Assembly: GCA_022711665.1 (NCBI GenBank)
Contig: JAKLEN010000002.1
Span: forward strand, 372,001-436,000
Direction of reading: 5' to 3'
DNA length: 64,000 nucleotides
From: Acidobacteriota bacterium
Lineage (GTDB): Bacteria; Acidobacteriota; Aminicenantia; Aminicenantales; Saccharicenantaceae
The notes beneath the pieces were generated by a model. It was given only the letters and a program-made list of their open reading frames with translations. It did no database searches and was not told the DNA's origin. The position numbers and the translations under genes were made by a program. Positions 14,768 through 23,825 of the stretch are shown here, piece by piece. Positions within the stretch are counted from its first letter, which is position 1; the number at the start of each line of letters is the position of its first letter.

Positions 14768-15844
14768 TCAGCGGCAGGTACAAGAATAGCACGGATCGAT
14801 CGAGGCGTTAATGAGCGGCACGTCCGCCAGGTTGGCGCCGCGGACCATGGCCGCGACCAGCGGCATGTTGACGAAGCTCGGCGTCCGGATCTTCACCCGC
14901 AGCGGGGCCTCGGCGCCGCCTGCGGCGACATAGTAAAAGCATTCCCCCCGCGGCGCCTCGGACCGGGCCGTGGCTTCGCCGGCCGGGATCTCCACGAACT
15001 CGGGGCCAGCCAGCGGTCCCCCGGGCATTGTCCCCAGCGCCTGTTCGAGAAGGCCGTACGTCTCGATGAGCTCGAGCAGGCGGACGACGACACGGGCGTT
15101 CACGTCGCCCGCGGTCTCCAGGGGGACGTGGAAATCGAGCCGGCCGTAGGCCTCGTACGGGGCGGCCTTGCGGATGTCCTGGGGAACGCCCGAGGCCCGG
15201 GCCGTGGGGCCGACCGCGCCCCAGGCGCGGGCCAGGTCCCCGGACAGGACGCCGATGCCGGCGCAGCGGGCCCGGACCGTCCGGTCGTCCAGGAAGACGG
15301 GGGCGATCTTTTTCAGCGTCTCCTCCCGGAGCCGCAGCACTTCGCTCCGGATCGCCCCGGGATCGGCGATGTCCCGGGTCACGCCGCCGACCCGGTTCAT
15401 GCCGTAGTTCACGCGGTTGCCCGAGAGGCCTTCGAGAACGTCCATAGCCCGTTCGCGGAGGGCGAAGCAGGCCATGAAGAGCGTCTGGAAACCCATGATC
15501 TCCGCCGCCAGGCCGGTCCAGAGCAGATGGGAGGTCACCCGTTCGAGCTCGGCGACGACCAGGCGGATGTGCCGGGCCCGCTCGGGAACATCGACCCCGG
15601 CCAGCGTCTCGAGCGCCCGGCAGAAGGTCATGGCATGGACGTTCGAGCAGATACCGCAGACGCGCTCGATCAGGGCCACGGCCTGGATGAAGTTCTTCCG
15701 CTCCGCCAGCCATTCGACGCCGCGGAAGTTGAACTTCAGGCGGATCTCGGCCCCCCGGACGGTCTCGCCCTCGCAGTCGAGGTCGATACGGCAGGGTTCC
15801 TCCAGGGCGGGATGATAGGGACCGAGGGGGACGGTGTAGCTCAT
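14768..15844 (-). CDS. Group 4 [NiFe] hydrogenase large (catalytic) subunit
   Basis: A 358-residue subunit of the EchE/HycE/NuoD family. Both nickel-binding Cys pairs are present: C63 and C66 in ERVCGICS, and C352 and C355 in DPCYSC, so this is a hydrogenase and not a complex I NuoD. The protein stops three residues after the last Cys (DPCYSCTCR), so there is no C-terminal peptide to be removed by a maturation protease. AERKNFIQAVALIERVCG and NRVNYGMNRVGGVTRDIADP are further family segments. It would reduce protons with electrons from ferredoxin at the cytoplasmic face. The ATG at 15844 overlaps the stop of the upstream subunit gene (ATGA). Confidence 0.92.
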   Translation of the reverse strand: MSYTVPLGPYHPALEEPCRIDLDCEGETVRGAEIRLKFNFRGVEWLAERKNFIQAVALIERVCGICSNVHAMTFCRALETLAGVDVPERARHIRLVVAELERVTSHLLWTGLAAEIMGFQTLFMACFALRERAMDVLEGLSGNRVNYGMNRVGGVTRDIADPGAIRSEVLRLREETLKKIAPVFLDDRTVRARCAGIGVLSGDLARAWGAVGPTARASGVPQDIRKAAPYEAYGRLDFHVPLETAGDVNARVVVRLLELIETYGLLEQALGTMPGGPLAGPEFVEIPAGEATARSEAPRGECFYYVAAGGAEAPLRVKIRTPSFVNMPLVAAMVRGANLADVPLINASIDPCYSCTCR

Positions 15845-16281
15845 CCTTCGACCTTCCCGTCTTTCCCTTCCGCCGCCACGTCCGGGCGGAGGTCCCGGCC
15901 CAGGGCCCCCGGCGCGTCCCCGGGGGCGAGGAAGAGCGGCGGCAGGTCCCGTCCGGCAAAGCGGACGGCGAAGTAATCGTGGATCTCCCGTTCGATCCAG
16001 TCGGCCGCCGGCGTGACGGCGGCGACGCTGGGCAGGGCCGCTCCCCTGGTCGTGACGGCGACGTTCAGGAGGCGTCCCTCCCCGTCCCAATGATAGATGA
16101 CGCGGAACTCCCCGTCCGGACCGGCCGAGGCGGTCATGGTCACCAGGCGCGCCCCGGCCTCGAGCAGGACGCGGGCCAGGGCCGGGGGATCGGCCCGGGG
16201 GGCCTCGAGCCACCAGGCGTCCGGCCTTTTCTCCCAGCCGCCCGGCGCGCCGATCGCGGAGGGGATCGCGTCCAGGTCCAT
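15841..16281 (-). CDS. Hydrogenase subunit, NuoC/EchD-like (30 kDa domain)
   Basis: A 146-residue soluble subunit. WIEREIHDYFAVRFAGRDLP is the diagnostic NuoC-type segment, ending in a truncated form of the HPDLRR motif, as in hydrogenase versions. The N-terminal half (LARVLLEAGARLVTMTASAG, EFRVIYHWD) is the usual ferredoxin-like fold. It bridges the catalytic and electron-input subunits on the cytoplasmic side. The ATG at 16281 follows AAAGGAGCGG; the stop overlaps the start of the large subunit gene. The C-terminal tail is rich in charged residues. Confidence 0.85.
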   Translation of the reverse strand: MDLDAIPSAIGAPGGWEKRPDAWWLEAPRADPPALARVLLEAGARLVTMTASAGPDGEFRVIYHWDGEGRLLNVAVTTRGAALPSVAAVTPAADWIEREIHDYFAVRFAGRDLPPLFLAPGDAPGALGRDLRPDVAAEGKDGKVEG

Positions 16282-16292
16282 GTCCGCTCCTT

Positions 16293-16826
16293 TCACTCCG
16301 GCCGGCGGAGATCCCGGCCGAGGGCCGGCTTCAGGCCCGCGGCGACGCCCATGGAGTACCTCGAGCGCCGGCACCTCAGGCACAGGCGGCTCCAGGAGGC
16401 GACGTCCTCGCCGATCTCCCTGAAGGCCTTGAGCAGGACCGTATCGGTGATCGGCAGGGCCGGCCGGCCGCAACGGGCGCAGGGCGGGAAGGGAACTTCG
16501 CGCGCCGCGTCGAGCTCGGCCGGGCGCTCGCAGGCGGCCGGGCTCTCGGCTTTCTGGGACAGGGCCCGCGAGGGACAGACCTCGACGCATTTCCCGCAGA
16601 ACGTGCAGCGTCCCGTCCGGTATTCCCACGTGAACCGGTCCGCGAAATAGCCGACGGCGATGGCCTCGGAAACGCAGGCGTAGCGGCACATGCCGCAACA
16701 GACGCACTTGGCCTCGTCGAGAACGACCGGGCCGCGGAACCCGACGGGCCTGGGCGCCTCGCCCGGGAGCCGGATGGTCAGCCGGCGCTTCGCCAGGTTC
16801 CCGGTGATGACGCTCCAGATGCCCAT
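16293..16826 (-). CDS. Hydrogenase ferredoxin subunit, NuoI/HycF-like with C-terminal zinc ribbon
   Basis: A 177-residue peripheral subunit with two 4Fe-4S motifs, CVCCGMCRYAC and CTFCGKCVEVCP, which pass electrons toward the NuoB-like subunit. After these, CARC and CLRC about 50 residues apart form a zinc-ribbon-like pair, as in HycF/HyfH proteins of formate hydrogenlyases. The N-terminus (MGIWSVITGN) is a short amphipathic stretch. I chose ATG 16826 because GAGGAGG lies about nine bases upstream; the ATG at 16844, which overlaps the previous stop, is the alternative and would add six basic residues. Confidence 0.88.
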   Translation of the reverse strand: MGIWSVITGNLAKRRLTIRLPGEAPRPVGFRGPVVLDEAKCVCCGMCRYACVSEAIAVGYFADRFTWEYRTGRCTFCGKCVEVCPSRALSQKAESPAACERPAELDAAREVPFPPCARCGRPALPITDTVLLKAFREIGEDVASWSRLCLRCRRSRYSMGVAAGLKPALGRDLRRPE

Positions 16827-16840
16827 CCCGCCGCGCCTCC

Positions 16841-17749
16841 TCATTTCAGGATGATCGCCAGGACGAGGGCCGCCGCGGCCAGCCCCAGGCCCCAGCTCCA
16901 GTAAAAGCCGCCGGCCTGCCGGACCTTCAGCCGCGCCGTGCCGGAGGCCGTGACGGCCAGGAGAACGACCAGTCCGAGCGATCCCGCGATCGTCAGGGCG
17001 ACGTCACGGGCCGGCCGGCCGGAGCGCAGGGGCAGGACGAGGCAGGCCGCCAGGCCCGTCAGCGCGACCCACTCCAGCCCATGGGCAAGGTCCCACAAGG
17101 CCAGCCTCGGCCCGGCGTACTCCGTCAGCGGCCCCGAGTAGATCTCCTGCTCGGCGTTGACCAGGGAAAAGGGATTGATCCTCAGCTTCAGGGGCAGGCA
17201 GAGGACGATGGCCAGGACGGCGGGCCACCGGACCGCCGCCGCGGGTCGCGCCGCGATGTCGACGAGCCTGAGACTGTGCGCCGAGACGGCCAGGGCCAGG
17301 ACGGCGGCGATGAAGGGCAGGCTCGAGACGATGCTCAGAACGGCTTCCCGGGCGCTCCCCAATTGGCCGAAGATCGAGCGCGAGGCGAAGCCGGCCAGAA
17401 CGGCCATCAGGGCGGGGACCTCGAGCAGGGCGACAAGCAGGACGGCGTCCCCCGCGAAGCCGCCCTGGCCGGCGAAGACGGGCAGCAGGCCGAGGGCGAC
17501 CAGGAGCGACGACCCCGCCAGGATCGGCAGCCCGGCCGTCAGGACCGCGTCGAACAGGGGCAGGGGGACAGTCCGCTTGGCCATGAGCTTGACGAAATCG
17601 AAGAAAGGCTGATAGAAGGGCGGGCCGATACGCCCCTGCATCCGGGCCCGGGCCTTGCGCTCGATCCAAAGCATCAGCCAGGCGGCCGGCAAGGCATAGA
17701 GGAGCCCGGGGAAGACGAGCAATCCGACCAGGGCTCTGCCGATGTTCAT
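16841..17749 (-). CDS. Hydrogenase membrane anchor subunit, NuoH/EchB-like
   Basis: A 302-residue membrane protein with about eight helices. WIERKARARMQGRIGPPFYQ with FFDFVKLMAKR is the NuoH-type cytoplasmic loop that contacts the catalytic module, and NAEQEIYSGPLTEYAGPRLA is the second conserved loop with acidic residues used in ion translocation. It anchors the catalytic arm and connects it to the antiporter-like subunit. The start overlaps the stop of the NuoB-like gene by four bases, showing tight operon packing. Confidence 0.9.
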   Translation of the reverse strand: MNIGRALVGLLVFPGLLYALPAAWLMLWIERKARARMQGRIGPPFYQPFFDFVKLMAKRTVPLPLFDAVLTAGLPILAGSSLLVALGLLPVFAGQGGFAGDAVLLVALLEVPALMAVLAGFASRSIFGQLGSAREAVLSIVSSLPFIAAVLALAVSAHSLRLVDIAARPAAAVRWPAVLAIVLCLPLKLRINPFSLVNAEQEIYSGPLTEYAGPRLALWDLAHGLEWVALTGLAACLVLPLRSGRPARDVALTIAGSLGLVVLLAVTASGTARLKVRQAGGFYWSWGLGLAAAALVLAIILK

Positions 17750-18243
17750 GCCCGCCGCGCGCCTCCCGTCATCTTCTTCCTGATCCCGTTCCCCTTCCCA
17801 TTTCCCGCGCCCTTCCCGGGGAGGGCCGCCACGGCCCTGGCGATGCCCGCGACGATGTCGCCCGGCCGCGGCGGGCAGCCGGGGATGAACACGTCCACCG
17901 GCACGATCCGGTCGAGCGGACCGGCGATCTCCGGGCTGCCGGCGAAGACGTCGCCGCTGGCCGGGCAGTTCCCGACGGCCACGACCGCCTTCGGCTCGCC
18001 GATCTGGGCGAAGATCGTCTCCAGCGACGCCCGGGCGCCCCGGGTCACCGGCCCGGTGACGCAGAGGATGTCGGCGTGCCTGGCGCTTCCAACGACGAGG
18101 GCGCCAGTCTGCTCCACGTCATAGCGGGGAGCCAGGCAGGCCGAGAACTCGATGTCACAGCCGTTGCATCCCCCTGAATTCAGCCGGAAGAGCCACGGCG
18201 AACGCCGCCGCGATCGGGCCACCAGTCTGTCGAAGACGCCCAT
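17746..18243 (-). CDS. Hydrogenase small subunit, NuoB/EchC-like
   Basis: A 165-residue electron-transfer subunit that holds the proximal 4Fe-4S cluster next to the NiFe site. Ligands are C26 and C29 (NSGGCNGCDIEF), C93 (VGNCPASGDVF) and C123 (FIPGCPPRPGDI), the standard set. The C-terminus (GKGAGNGKGNGIRKKMTGG) is a Gly/Lys-rich extension with no known role. It is 25 bases downstream of the antiporter-like gene and overlaps the NuoH-like gene by four bases. Confidence 0.9.
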   Translation of the reverse strand: MGVFDRLVARSRRRSPWLFRLNSGGCNGCDIEFSACLAPRYDVEQTGALVVGSARHADILCVTGPVTRGARASLETIFAQIGEPKAVVAVGNCPASGDVFAGSPEIAGPLDRIVPVDVFIPGCPPRPGDIVAGIARAVAALPGKGAGNGKGNGIRKKMTGGARRA

Positions 18244-18268
18244 GCCCTCACCTCCCCTTCCGGCCGCG

Positions 18269-21200
18269 TCACCCCGTCAGGAGCCGCGGGACGAGCCCGA
18301 AAACGAGCAGCAGGGCCGCGAGGACGGCCAGCGCGGCCGTGAGAGCGAACGGCTCCTTCCCCCCGGCGGCCGCTTCGCCGCCCCACCAATATTCGACGAT
18401 CACCCGGCTATAGGCCAGCACGGCCAGGGCCGAGGCGGCCAGCAGGACGCCAAGGACATAGGGGCCGGCCCAGCCGGCGCACTCGTAGATCCTCCAACGC
18501 GCCGAGAAGCCTGCGGTCGGAGGCAGGCCGAGCATGGCCAGGGCCCCGAAAAGGAAAGCGGCCCCCGCCGCCGGGTAGCGGGAGGCCATCCCCCCGGCCG
18601 GGAGGGACAGGGGCGCGCCGTCGGCCTCGATCTTCGCCAGGCTGGTGAAAAGTAGCGCCTTGGCCAGGGCATGGACGGCCGCCCCGGCCGCGGCCCCCGT
18701 CAGCCCCGTGACCCCTCCCATCGTCACGCCGAGGACAAGGTAGCCCATATCCTCGACCGTGGAGAAGGCCAGGAGCCGCTTGACGTCCTTCTGGCCGAGC
18801 ATCAGCGCCGCCCCGGCGAAGGCCGAGAGCAGGGCCATGGCCAGCCAGGGGAAAGCCGGCGCGAAGAGCCAGGGAGCGCTGGCCCGCAGGGCCAGGAGCT
18901 CGCCGAACGCGGCGACGTCCACGACCGCCGCCACGAGCCCGACGACGACCGCGGGGACCGCCCCGGCGACGAGGGGCAGCCACATCGAGAGGGGGACGAG
19001 CGCCAGCTTGACCGAGATGCCCGTCAGTATCAGGGCCACGACCAGGGAAGCCGGGGCGCTGTCCCTGACCAGGTTCCCGCCGATCGTCGCCGCCGCCGAG
19101 ATGACGACGGCTGCCAGGTAAGCCTTCCTGGCCGGGGTCGAGCGGCCGGCCTGCCAGACCAGGCACAGGGCGGCGAAAGCCGCGATCTCCAGCAAAGCCA
19201 GCTTCGTCATCGCGGCGAACGGCAGGAGTCCGGCCAGGGCGGCCAGCCCCGCGCCGGCCATGACCGGAAGGCGGCGCTTCGGCCCCGGCGTCCAGGCCGC
19301 GCCGGCCAGGAGGGCGACGAGGGCGGCCCCGGCCCCGATGATAAGGGCCCTGGCCGGGAGCGGCGCCGTGATCGCGCCGGCCCGGTCGCCGCCCGGAAGC
19401 GCGGCGGCGACGGCGACGAGGACCAGCGCCGAGAGGATGACGAGCGCAGGAACGGCCCGGTCTTCGAGCCATCGCCCGGCCCGCCCGATCGCCCGGCAAA
19501 CGGCGTCCAGGCCCTTCAGGAAGCCGTCATAATAGAGGTCCATGTCCAGCCAGCGATAGAACGGCCGGAGCGCTCCCTTGACGATGAGCGAGAAATCGCC
19601 GGCGGTGAGCCGCGACGGCGCGGCCGGCGGCTCGCCGCCGCTGAAAGGCGTCGAGGCGGCGGCGGGAAAGATCGCCGTCCCCCCGCGGCGCGCCGACAGG
19701 GGCCTGGTCAGACCGTAGATCAGGAGGCCGACGGCCGCGGCCAGCAGGACCAGGAGCAGCCCGGCGGTGGAGAACCAGGTCCCGGTCCCGGCGGTCAGGC
19801 CGAGCCAGGAGATGCCGATGACCGGCCGGACTCCCAGCGCCGGCAGGAGAGGGTTGATGAGGGCCCGGACGGCGATCTGCGGGGCCAGGCCCAGGACGAT
19901 CGTTCCCGCCGCCAGGACGATGCCGCCGGCCAGCATGGTCGGGGGCGCTTCCCGGGCCCGGCCGGCCAGGGGCGAAGGATCGCCCAGGAAGACTCCGGCC
20001 GTGGCCTTGAGGAAGTAGAAAACGGTCAGCACGCTGCCGATCCAGGCCGCCAGGGCCGGCACGACCTGGCCGGCTTCCAGGGCGGCGTTGTAGATCAGCC
20101 ACTTGCTGACGAAGCCGCTCATCAGGGGGATACCGCCGATGGCCCCGGCCCCGATCAGCCACAGGGCCAGCGTCCCCGGCATCCGTTTCCCGACGCCGCC
20201 GAGCAGGTCCATGTCTTTCGTTCCGGTGGCGTGCTGGACGCTCCCGGCACAGAGGAAGAGCCCGCCTTTGAACAGGCCATGGTTCAGGCAATGCAGCAGG
20301 CCGGCGGCGATGCCGAGCGGCGTGCCCAGTCCCAGGCCGAGCATCATGTAGCCGATCTGGCTGATGGTGCTGAAGGCCAGCATCCTCTTCAGGTCGGACT
20401 GGACCATGGCGAAGAGGGCCCCGACGAGCAGGCTGGCCGTGCCGATCCAGACGACCGTCGTCTGCCAGGACGAAGGCCAGGGGACGATGCTGTGCATCCG
20501 GGCTACGAGGTAGACGCCGGCCTTGACGTAGCAGGCCGCGTGGAGGAGCGAGCTGACGGGCGTGGGGGCGGCCATGGCGTCCGGGATCCAGGTGTGGAGC
20601 GGGAACTGGACCGATTTGGCCGCCGCGGCGACGAGCATCAGCCCGAAGACGCCGGTCGTGAAGGCCGGCGCCAAGGCCGGATCGGTCCATAGGGTCGTTC
20701 CGGCGCGGGCGTGGAGGACGAGGACGGCGGCCAGGAACCCGTAGCCGGCGATGTGCGTCATCACCAGGACCTTCCGCGCCCCCCTGGCCGCTTCGGGATC
20801 CCGGTACCAGAACCCGACCAGCAGGAACGAGCAGAGGCCGATGATCTCCCAGCTCAGATACATGAGGAACAGATCGGCCGAATAGACCAGGTGGATCAGG
20901 CCGGCGATGAACACCAGCATGAGCATGTAGAAGCGGGTCGCGGCGCGATCCCGGGCCATGTAGCCCACGGAGAAAAGGAGCACGGCCGAACCGATGCCGG
21001 CGGCCATCAGGGCGAAGAGCTGGCTCAGGCCGTCGATGTGGTAGGCCATAGAGATGGGCCCGTCCCACGGAACGAGCCGCAGGTCCAGGGTCCCGCCCCG
21101 GGTGGTGACGGCCAGAAGCGCCAGCACGCCGGCCAGCGCCGCCGCTCCGAAAGAGAAGGCCAGCCAGCCCCGGCCCCTGGCGCCGAGGAACCGGGAAAAA

Positions 21201-21271
21201 AGGGCCAGCGCCAGGACCCCCGTGAGCAGGGCGCACACGGGGGCCAGCGCGAGGAGCGGCGGCAAGGCCAT
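18269..21271 (-). CDS. Fused twin antiporter-like membrane subunit (NuoL-like + second NuoM/N-like module)
   Basis: A 1000-residue polytopic protein. Residues 1-600 are a full NuoL/EchA-like ion-translocating subunit: DGLSQLFALMAAG, E142 in LSWEIIG, K219 and the loop KSVQFPLHTWIPDAMAAPTP, K250 in CYVKAGVY, the DLKRMLAFSTISQIGYMMLG segment and K390. A linker (residues 525-605) ends in an amphipathic stretch (RWLDMDLYYDGFLKGLDAVC). Residues about 635-1000 are a second antiporter-like module: K755 in ISVKLALVPLSMWLPLVAG, DVKRLLAFSTVEDMGYLVLG and HALAKALLF. The N-terminal part of module two is shorter and some charged residues differ, so it may not pump. The frame is continuous. It starts 12 bases after the AOR stop. 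Confidence 0.88.
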   Translation of the reverse strand: MALPPLLALAPVCALLTGVLALALFSRFLGARGRGWLAFSFGAAALAGVLALLAVTTRGGTLDLRLVPWDGPISMAYHIDGLSQLFALMAAGIGSAVLLFSVGYMARDRAATRFYMLMLVFIAGLIHLVYSADLFLMYLSWEIIGLCSFLLVGFWYRDPEAARGARKVLVMTHIAGYGFLAAVLVLHARAGTTLWTDPALAPAFTTGVFGLMLVAAAAKSVQFPLHTWIPDAMAAPTPVSSLLHAACYVKAGVYLVARMHSIVPWPSSWQTTVVWIGTASLLVGALFAMVQSDLKRMLAFSTISQIGYMMLGLGLGTPLGIAAGLLHCLNHGLFKGGLFLCAGSVQHATGTKDMDLLGGVGKRMPGTLALWLIGAGAIGGIPLMSGFVSKWLIYNAALEAGQVVPALAAWIGSVLTVFYFLKATAGVFLGDPSPLAGRAREAPPTMLAGGIVLAAGTIVLGLAPQIAVRALINPLLPALGVRPVIGISWLGLTAGTGTWFSTAGLLLVLLAAAVGLLIYGLTRPLSARRGGTAIFPAAASTPFSGGEPPAAPSRLTAGDFSLIVKGALRPFYRWLDMDLYYDGFLKGLDAVCRAIGRAGRWLEDRAVPALVILSALVLVAVAAALPGGDRAGAITAPLPARALIIGAGAALVALLAGAAWTPGPKRRLPVMAGAGLAALAGLLPFAAMTKLALLEIAAFAALCLVWQAGRSTPARKAYLAAVVISAAATIGGNLVRDSAPASLVVALILTGISVKLALVPLSMWLPLVAGAVPAVVVGLVAAVVDVAAFGELLALRASAPWLFAPAFPWLAMALLSAFAGAALMLGQKDVKRLLAFSTVEDMGYLVLGVTMGGVTGLTGAAAGAAVHALAKALLFTSLAKIEADGAPLSLPAGGMASRYPAAGAAFLFGALAMLGLPPTAGFSARWRIYECAGWAGPYVLGVLLAASALAVLAYSRVIVEYWWGGEAAAGGKEPFALTAALAVLAALLLVFGLVPRLLTG

Positions 21272-21283
21272 GTTCCCGGGGGA

Positions 21284-23095
21284 TCAGGCGCCAGCGAGAC
21301 CTAGTTCCTTGAGCTTCGCCGCCGTCGGCGCGCCATTCTTGTCCCAGCCCCGGACCTCGTAATACTCGGGGAGCATCTTGCCGAGCTGGTTGACCTTGCC
21401 TTTCGAGGGCCCGGCCGGGATGGGATCCTTCAGGAGACGTTCCGGAAGCGTGTCATCCTTGGCCGACAGGCCCGACCTGAGGTTCCAGAGGCGTTCCATG
21501 TTCCAGATCCTCTCCCCCGTTTTCATGAACTCCTCGGTCGAATAGGGCACGCCCGTCAGGGCGCTCAGCATCTCGGCCAGCTCGTCGGCGCCGATGCCGA
21601 ACGTCGAGAACAGGCAGGCCCCCGAGGAGTCGAGCGCGGCGGTCAGGTTCTGGAAGGTCTTGACGACCTCGGCCTTCCCTTTCGTGGCGTACTGATCCAC
21701 CTTGAAGGGCGTACCCAGGACCTCGACCGATATCGTATAGCCCCGGACGTGGTCTCCGCCCCGGTTGCCGGTCGCGTAGTGGAGGCCGATGCCCATGACG
21801 CCCCTCGGGTCGTAGGCCGGCATCTCCTGCTTCTTGGTGGTCATCGAGTACTCGGGGTGGCCGAAGCTCTCGGCCAGGCGGTAGGAGCCCAGGGCCAGCT
21901 TGGCCCCGAAGCCCTCCTTGTAAGCCGTCTGCCGGGTCAGCTCCACGATGGCCTCCGGGTCCCCGAACCGGAGGGGCTGGCCGCCTGTGTCCTTGAGGGT
22001 CACGATCCCGTTCTCGAACAGGTCCATGGCGCAGGCGATGGTCGAGCCCATAGTGATGGTGTCCAGGCCCAGCTCGTTGCAGAGGTAGTTGGCCTTGATG
22101 ATGGCGTCCAGGTTGTCGACGCCGCAGGCGGGCCCGAACGACCAGGCCGTCTCGTACTCGGGGCCCTCCCCGAGGCCCTGGAATTTCGGGTCGTCGACCC
22201 GCGTCACCCGGCCGCAGCTGATGATGCAGGAGAAGCAGCCCTTGGGCCGGATGAGGTTCTTAGCGGCCAGCGTCTCGCCGCCGACCTTGTCGGCCGCCGG
22301 GAAGAACCCTTCATGGAAGTTCCTCGTGGGCAGGCAGCCGACGCCGTTGAGGATGTTGACCAGGACGTCCGTGCCGTAGGCCTTGAGCCCCTGGCCGCCG
22401 ACCGGGTGCTCCTTGATCTTCTTGCGGGCCTTCATCACGGCCTGCTTGAAGGCCTCGGGATCGGCCGCGGCGACCGAGCCGCTGCCGGAAACGACCACGG
22501 CCTTGAGGTTCTTCGAGCCCATGACCGCGCCCACTCCGGTCCGCCCGGCCGCCCGGTGCATCTCGTTCATGACGCAGGCGAACAGGACCTGGTTCTCCCC
22601 CGCCGGCCCGATGCAGGCGACCTTGGCCTCCTCGTCCGTTTCGGCCCGGAGCGCGTCGGTCACGTCGGGGACGATCTTCCCCCAGAGATGCCCCGCGTCC
22701 CGGATCTCGACCTTGGCGTCCTCGATCCAGAGATAGGACGGTTTGGCCGCCTTCCCCTCGATGACGACGAGATCGTAGCCTGCGTATTTCAGCTCGGGAC
22801 CGAACGATCCGCCGGAATTCGAGCCGGCGATCGTCCCGTTGAGAGGCCCCTTGGTGACGACGTCGAACCGGCCGCAGGAGGGCGCGTACGTGCCCGTCAG
22901 GGGGCCCGCGGCGAATATGAGCTTATTGGCCGGCCCCAGGGGATCGGCCGCCGGATCGACCTCGTCGGCGATCATCCTGGCCCCCAGTCCGCGCGCGCCG
23001 ATATACTTCCTGGCCAGGTTCGGGTCGAGCGCTTCCTTGACGATCTTTCCGCTGGAAAGATCGACCCTCAGGATGGTTCCAGCCCAGCCGAACAT
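21284..23095 (-). CDS. aor: Aldehyde ferredoxin oxidoreductase (tungsten/molybdenum pterin enzyme)
   Basis: A 603-residue AOR-family enzyme oxidising aldehydes to acids with ferredoxin as acceptor. Seen: [20 protein letters not shown] and [17 protein letters not shown] (pterin-binding domain 1), the 4Fe-4S ligands C287, C290, C294 (GCFSCIISC) and C494 (SSGACLFS), E313 in [17 protein letters not shown], and H449 in [10 protein letters not shown], positions corresponding to the catalytic Glu/His of archaeal AOR. The length matches the family. The ATG follows AAGGAGG and lies directly after the polyferredoxin gene. Substrate range cannot be read from sequence; other members of the family (FOR, WOR) act on different aldehydes, so the name is by family. 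Confidence 0.92.
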   Translation of the reverse strand: MFGWAGTILRVDLSSGKIVKEALDPNLARKYIGARGLGARMIADEVDPAADPLGPANKLIFAAGPLTGTYAPSCGRFDVVTKGPLNGTIAGSNSGGSFGPELKYAGYDLVVIEGKAAKPSYLWIEDAKVEIRDAGHLWGKIVPDVTDALRAETDEEAKVACIGPAGENQVLFACVMNEMHRAAGRTGVGAVMGSKNLKAVVVSGSGSVAAADPEAFKQAVMKARKKIKEHPVGGQGLKAYGTDVLVNILNGVGCLPTRNFHEGFFPAADKVGGETLAAKNLIRPKGCFSCIISCGRVTRVDDPKFQGLGEGPEYETAWSFGPACGVDNLDAIIKANYLCNELGLDTITMGSTIACAMDLFENGIVTLKDTGGQPLRFGDPEAIVELTRQTAYKEGFGAKLALGSYRLAESFGHPEYSMTTKKQEMPAYDPRGVMGIGLHYATGNRGGDHVRGYTISVEVLGTPFKVDQYATKGKAEVVKTFQNLTAALDSSGACLFSTFGIGADELAEMLSALTGVPYSTEEFMKTGERIWNMERLWNLRSGLSAKDDTLPERLLKDPIPAGPSKGKVNQLGKMLPEYYEVRGWDKNGAPTAAKLKELGLAGA

Positions 23096-23096
23096 G

Positions 23097-23576
23097 TCAG
23101 CTTACCTCCTTGAAGGCTTCCTTGAACTTGGCGGCGTAGGCCTTCTTCCTGGCCCGGACGGCGATGGTGCCCTCGAGGAAGGTCAGGGCCTCGCTGGGGC
23201 AGAACTTGACGCATTCCGGGTCGCCCGAGCAGAGGTTGCACTTGATAATGGCGTTCGAATCGGAATCGTACACGGCGTTTCCGAATGGGCAGGCGATCGT
23301 GCACATGCGGCAGCGGATGCAGGCGTCCTTGTTCCATTCGACCGAGCTGGCGGCCTTGTTCCGCCGCATCGCCCCGGTCGGGCAGACGGCGACGCAGGGC
23401 GCGTCCTCGCAGTGCTGGCACATCATCGGAACGGACAGGCCCTCGCGCTCCCAGGCGTAGGCGTGGACCCGCGACAGACGGGGCCTGAACCGGCCTTCAT
23501 GGAACTGCGAGCAGGCCAACTCGCAGTTCCGGCACCCGGTGCACTTGTCGGCATGGATCATCAGGACCTTGGCCAT
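23097..23576 (-). CDS. Four-cluster polyferredoxin, AOR small subunit type
   Basis: A 159-residue iron-sulfur protein with 16 Cys arranged as four 4Fe-4S motifs: C12/15/18/22, C53/56/61/65, C86/89/92/96 and C113/116/122/126. The fold is that of DmsB/AorA-type electron-transfer subunits. It immediately precedes the AOR gene (one base between stop and start) and so should take electrons from AOR; the obvious acceptor in this array is the downstream hydrogenase. There is no signal peptide, so it acts in the cytoplasm. TTGCCAAGGAGG before the start gives a strong ribosome-binding site. Confidence 0.9.
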   Translation of the reverse strand: MAKVLMIHADKCTGCRNCELACSQFHEGRFRPRLSRVHAYAWEREGLSVPMMCQHCEDAPCVAVCPTGAMRRNKAASSVEWNKDACIRCRMCTIACPFGNAVYDSDSNAIIKCNLCSGDPECVKFCPSEALTFLEGTIAVRARKKAYAAKFKEAFKEVS

Positions 23577-23651
23577 GATGCTGACCTCCTTGCCAAGCGT
23601 TCTTCTCCCCTCGTGAAAAAAAACGGAAGCTCCATCCCCCTCCCGTTCCTC

Positions 23652-23680
23652 AATATCGGAACCGGGCGGCGAAAAATCAA
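23652..23680 (-). promoter_or_regulatory. Possible promoter of the AOR-hydrogenase array
   Basis: Minus-strand TTGATT (23675-23680), 17-base spacer, GATATT (23652-23657), about 75 bases before the polyferredoxin ATG. The -10 match is modest. It lies between the hairpin repeat and the gene. Confidence 0.35.
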
Positions 23681-23700
23681 GGGGGGAAAAAAATAAGGCT

Positions 23701-23776
23701 CTTCTCCCGGTTCCGGGGGATCCCTCTCTTCGGCCTGGCTCAGGGCCGGCGCAGAAGGGATCCCGGAGATGGGAGA
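23701..23776. repeat. Dispersed inverted-repeat hairpin (copy B, about 76 bp)
   Basis: CTTCTCCCGGTTCCGGGGGA (from 23701) pairs imperfectly with the right arm ending GAGATGGGAGA (23755-23776). Both arms match the ends of the 300-bp element at 8288-8586, with the interior shortened to about 25 bases. It sits between the permease stop and the AOR array promoter and could also act as a transcript hairpin for the permease mRNA, though no T-run follows. Confidence 0.55.
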
Positions 23777-23825
23777 TGAACCGATAATAATGGCCAGGCT
23801 CGCGACGCCGGGCCTTTCGCTCCGG

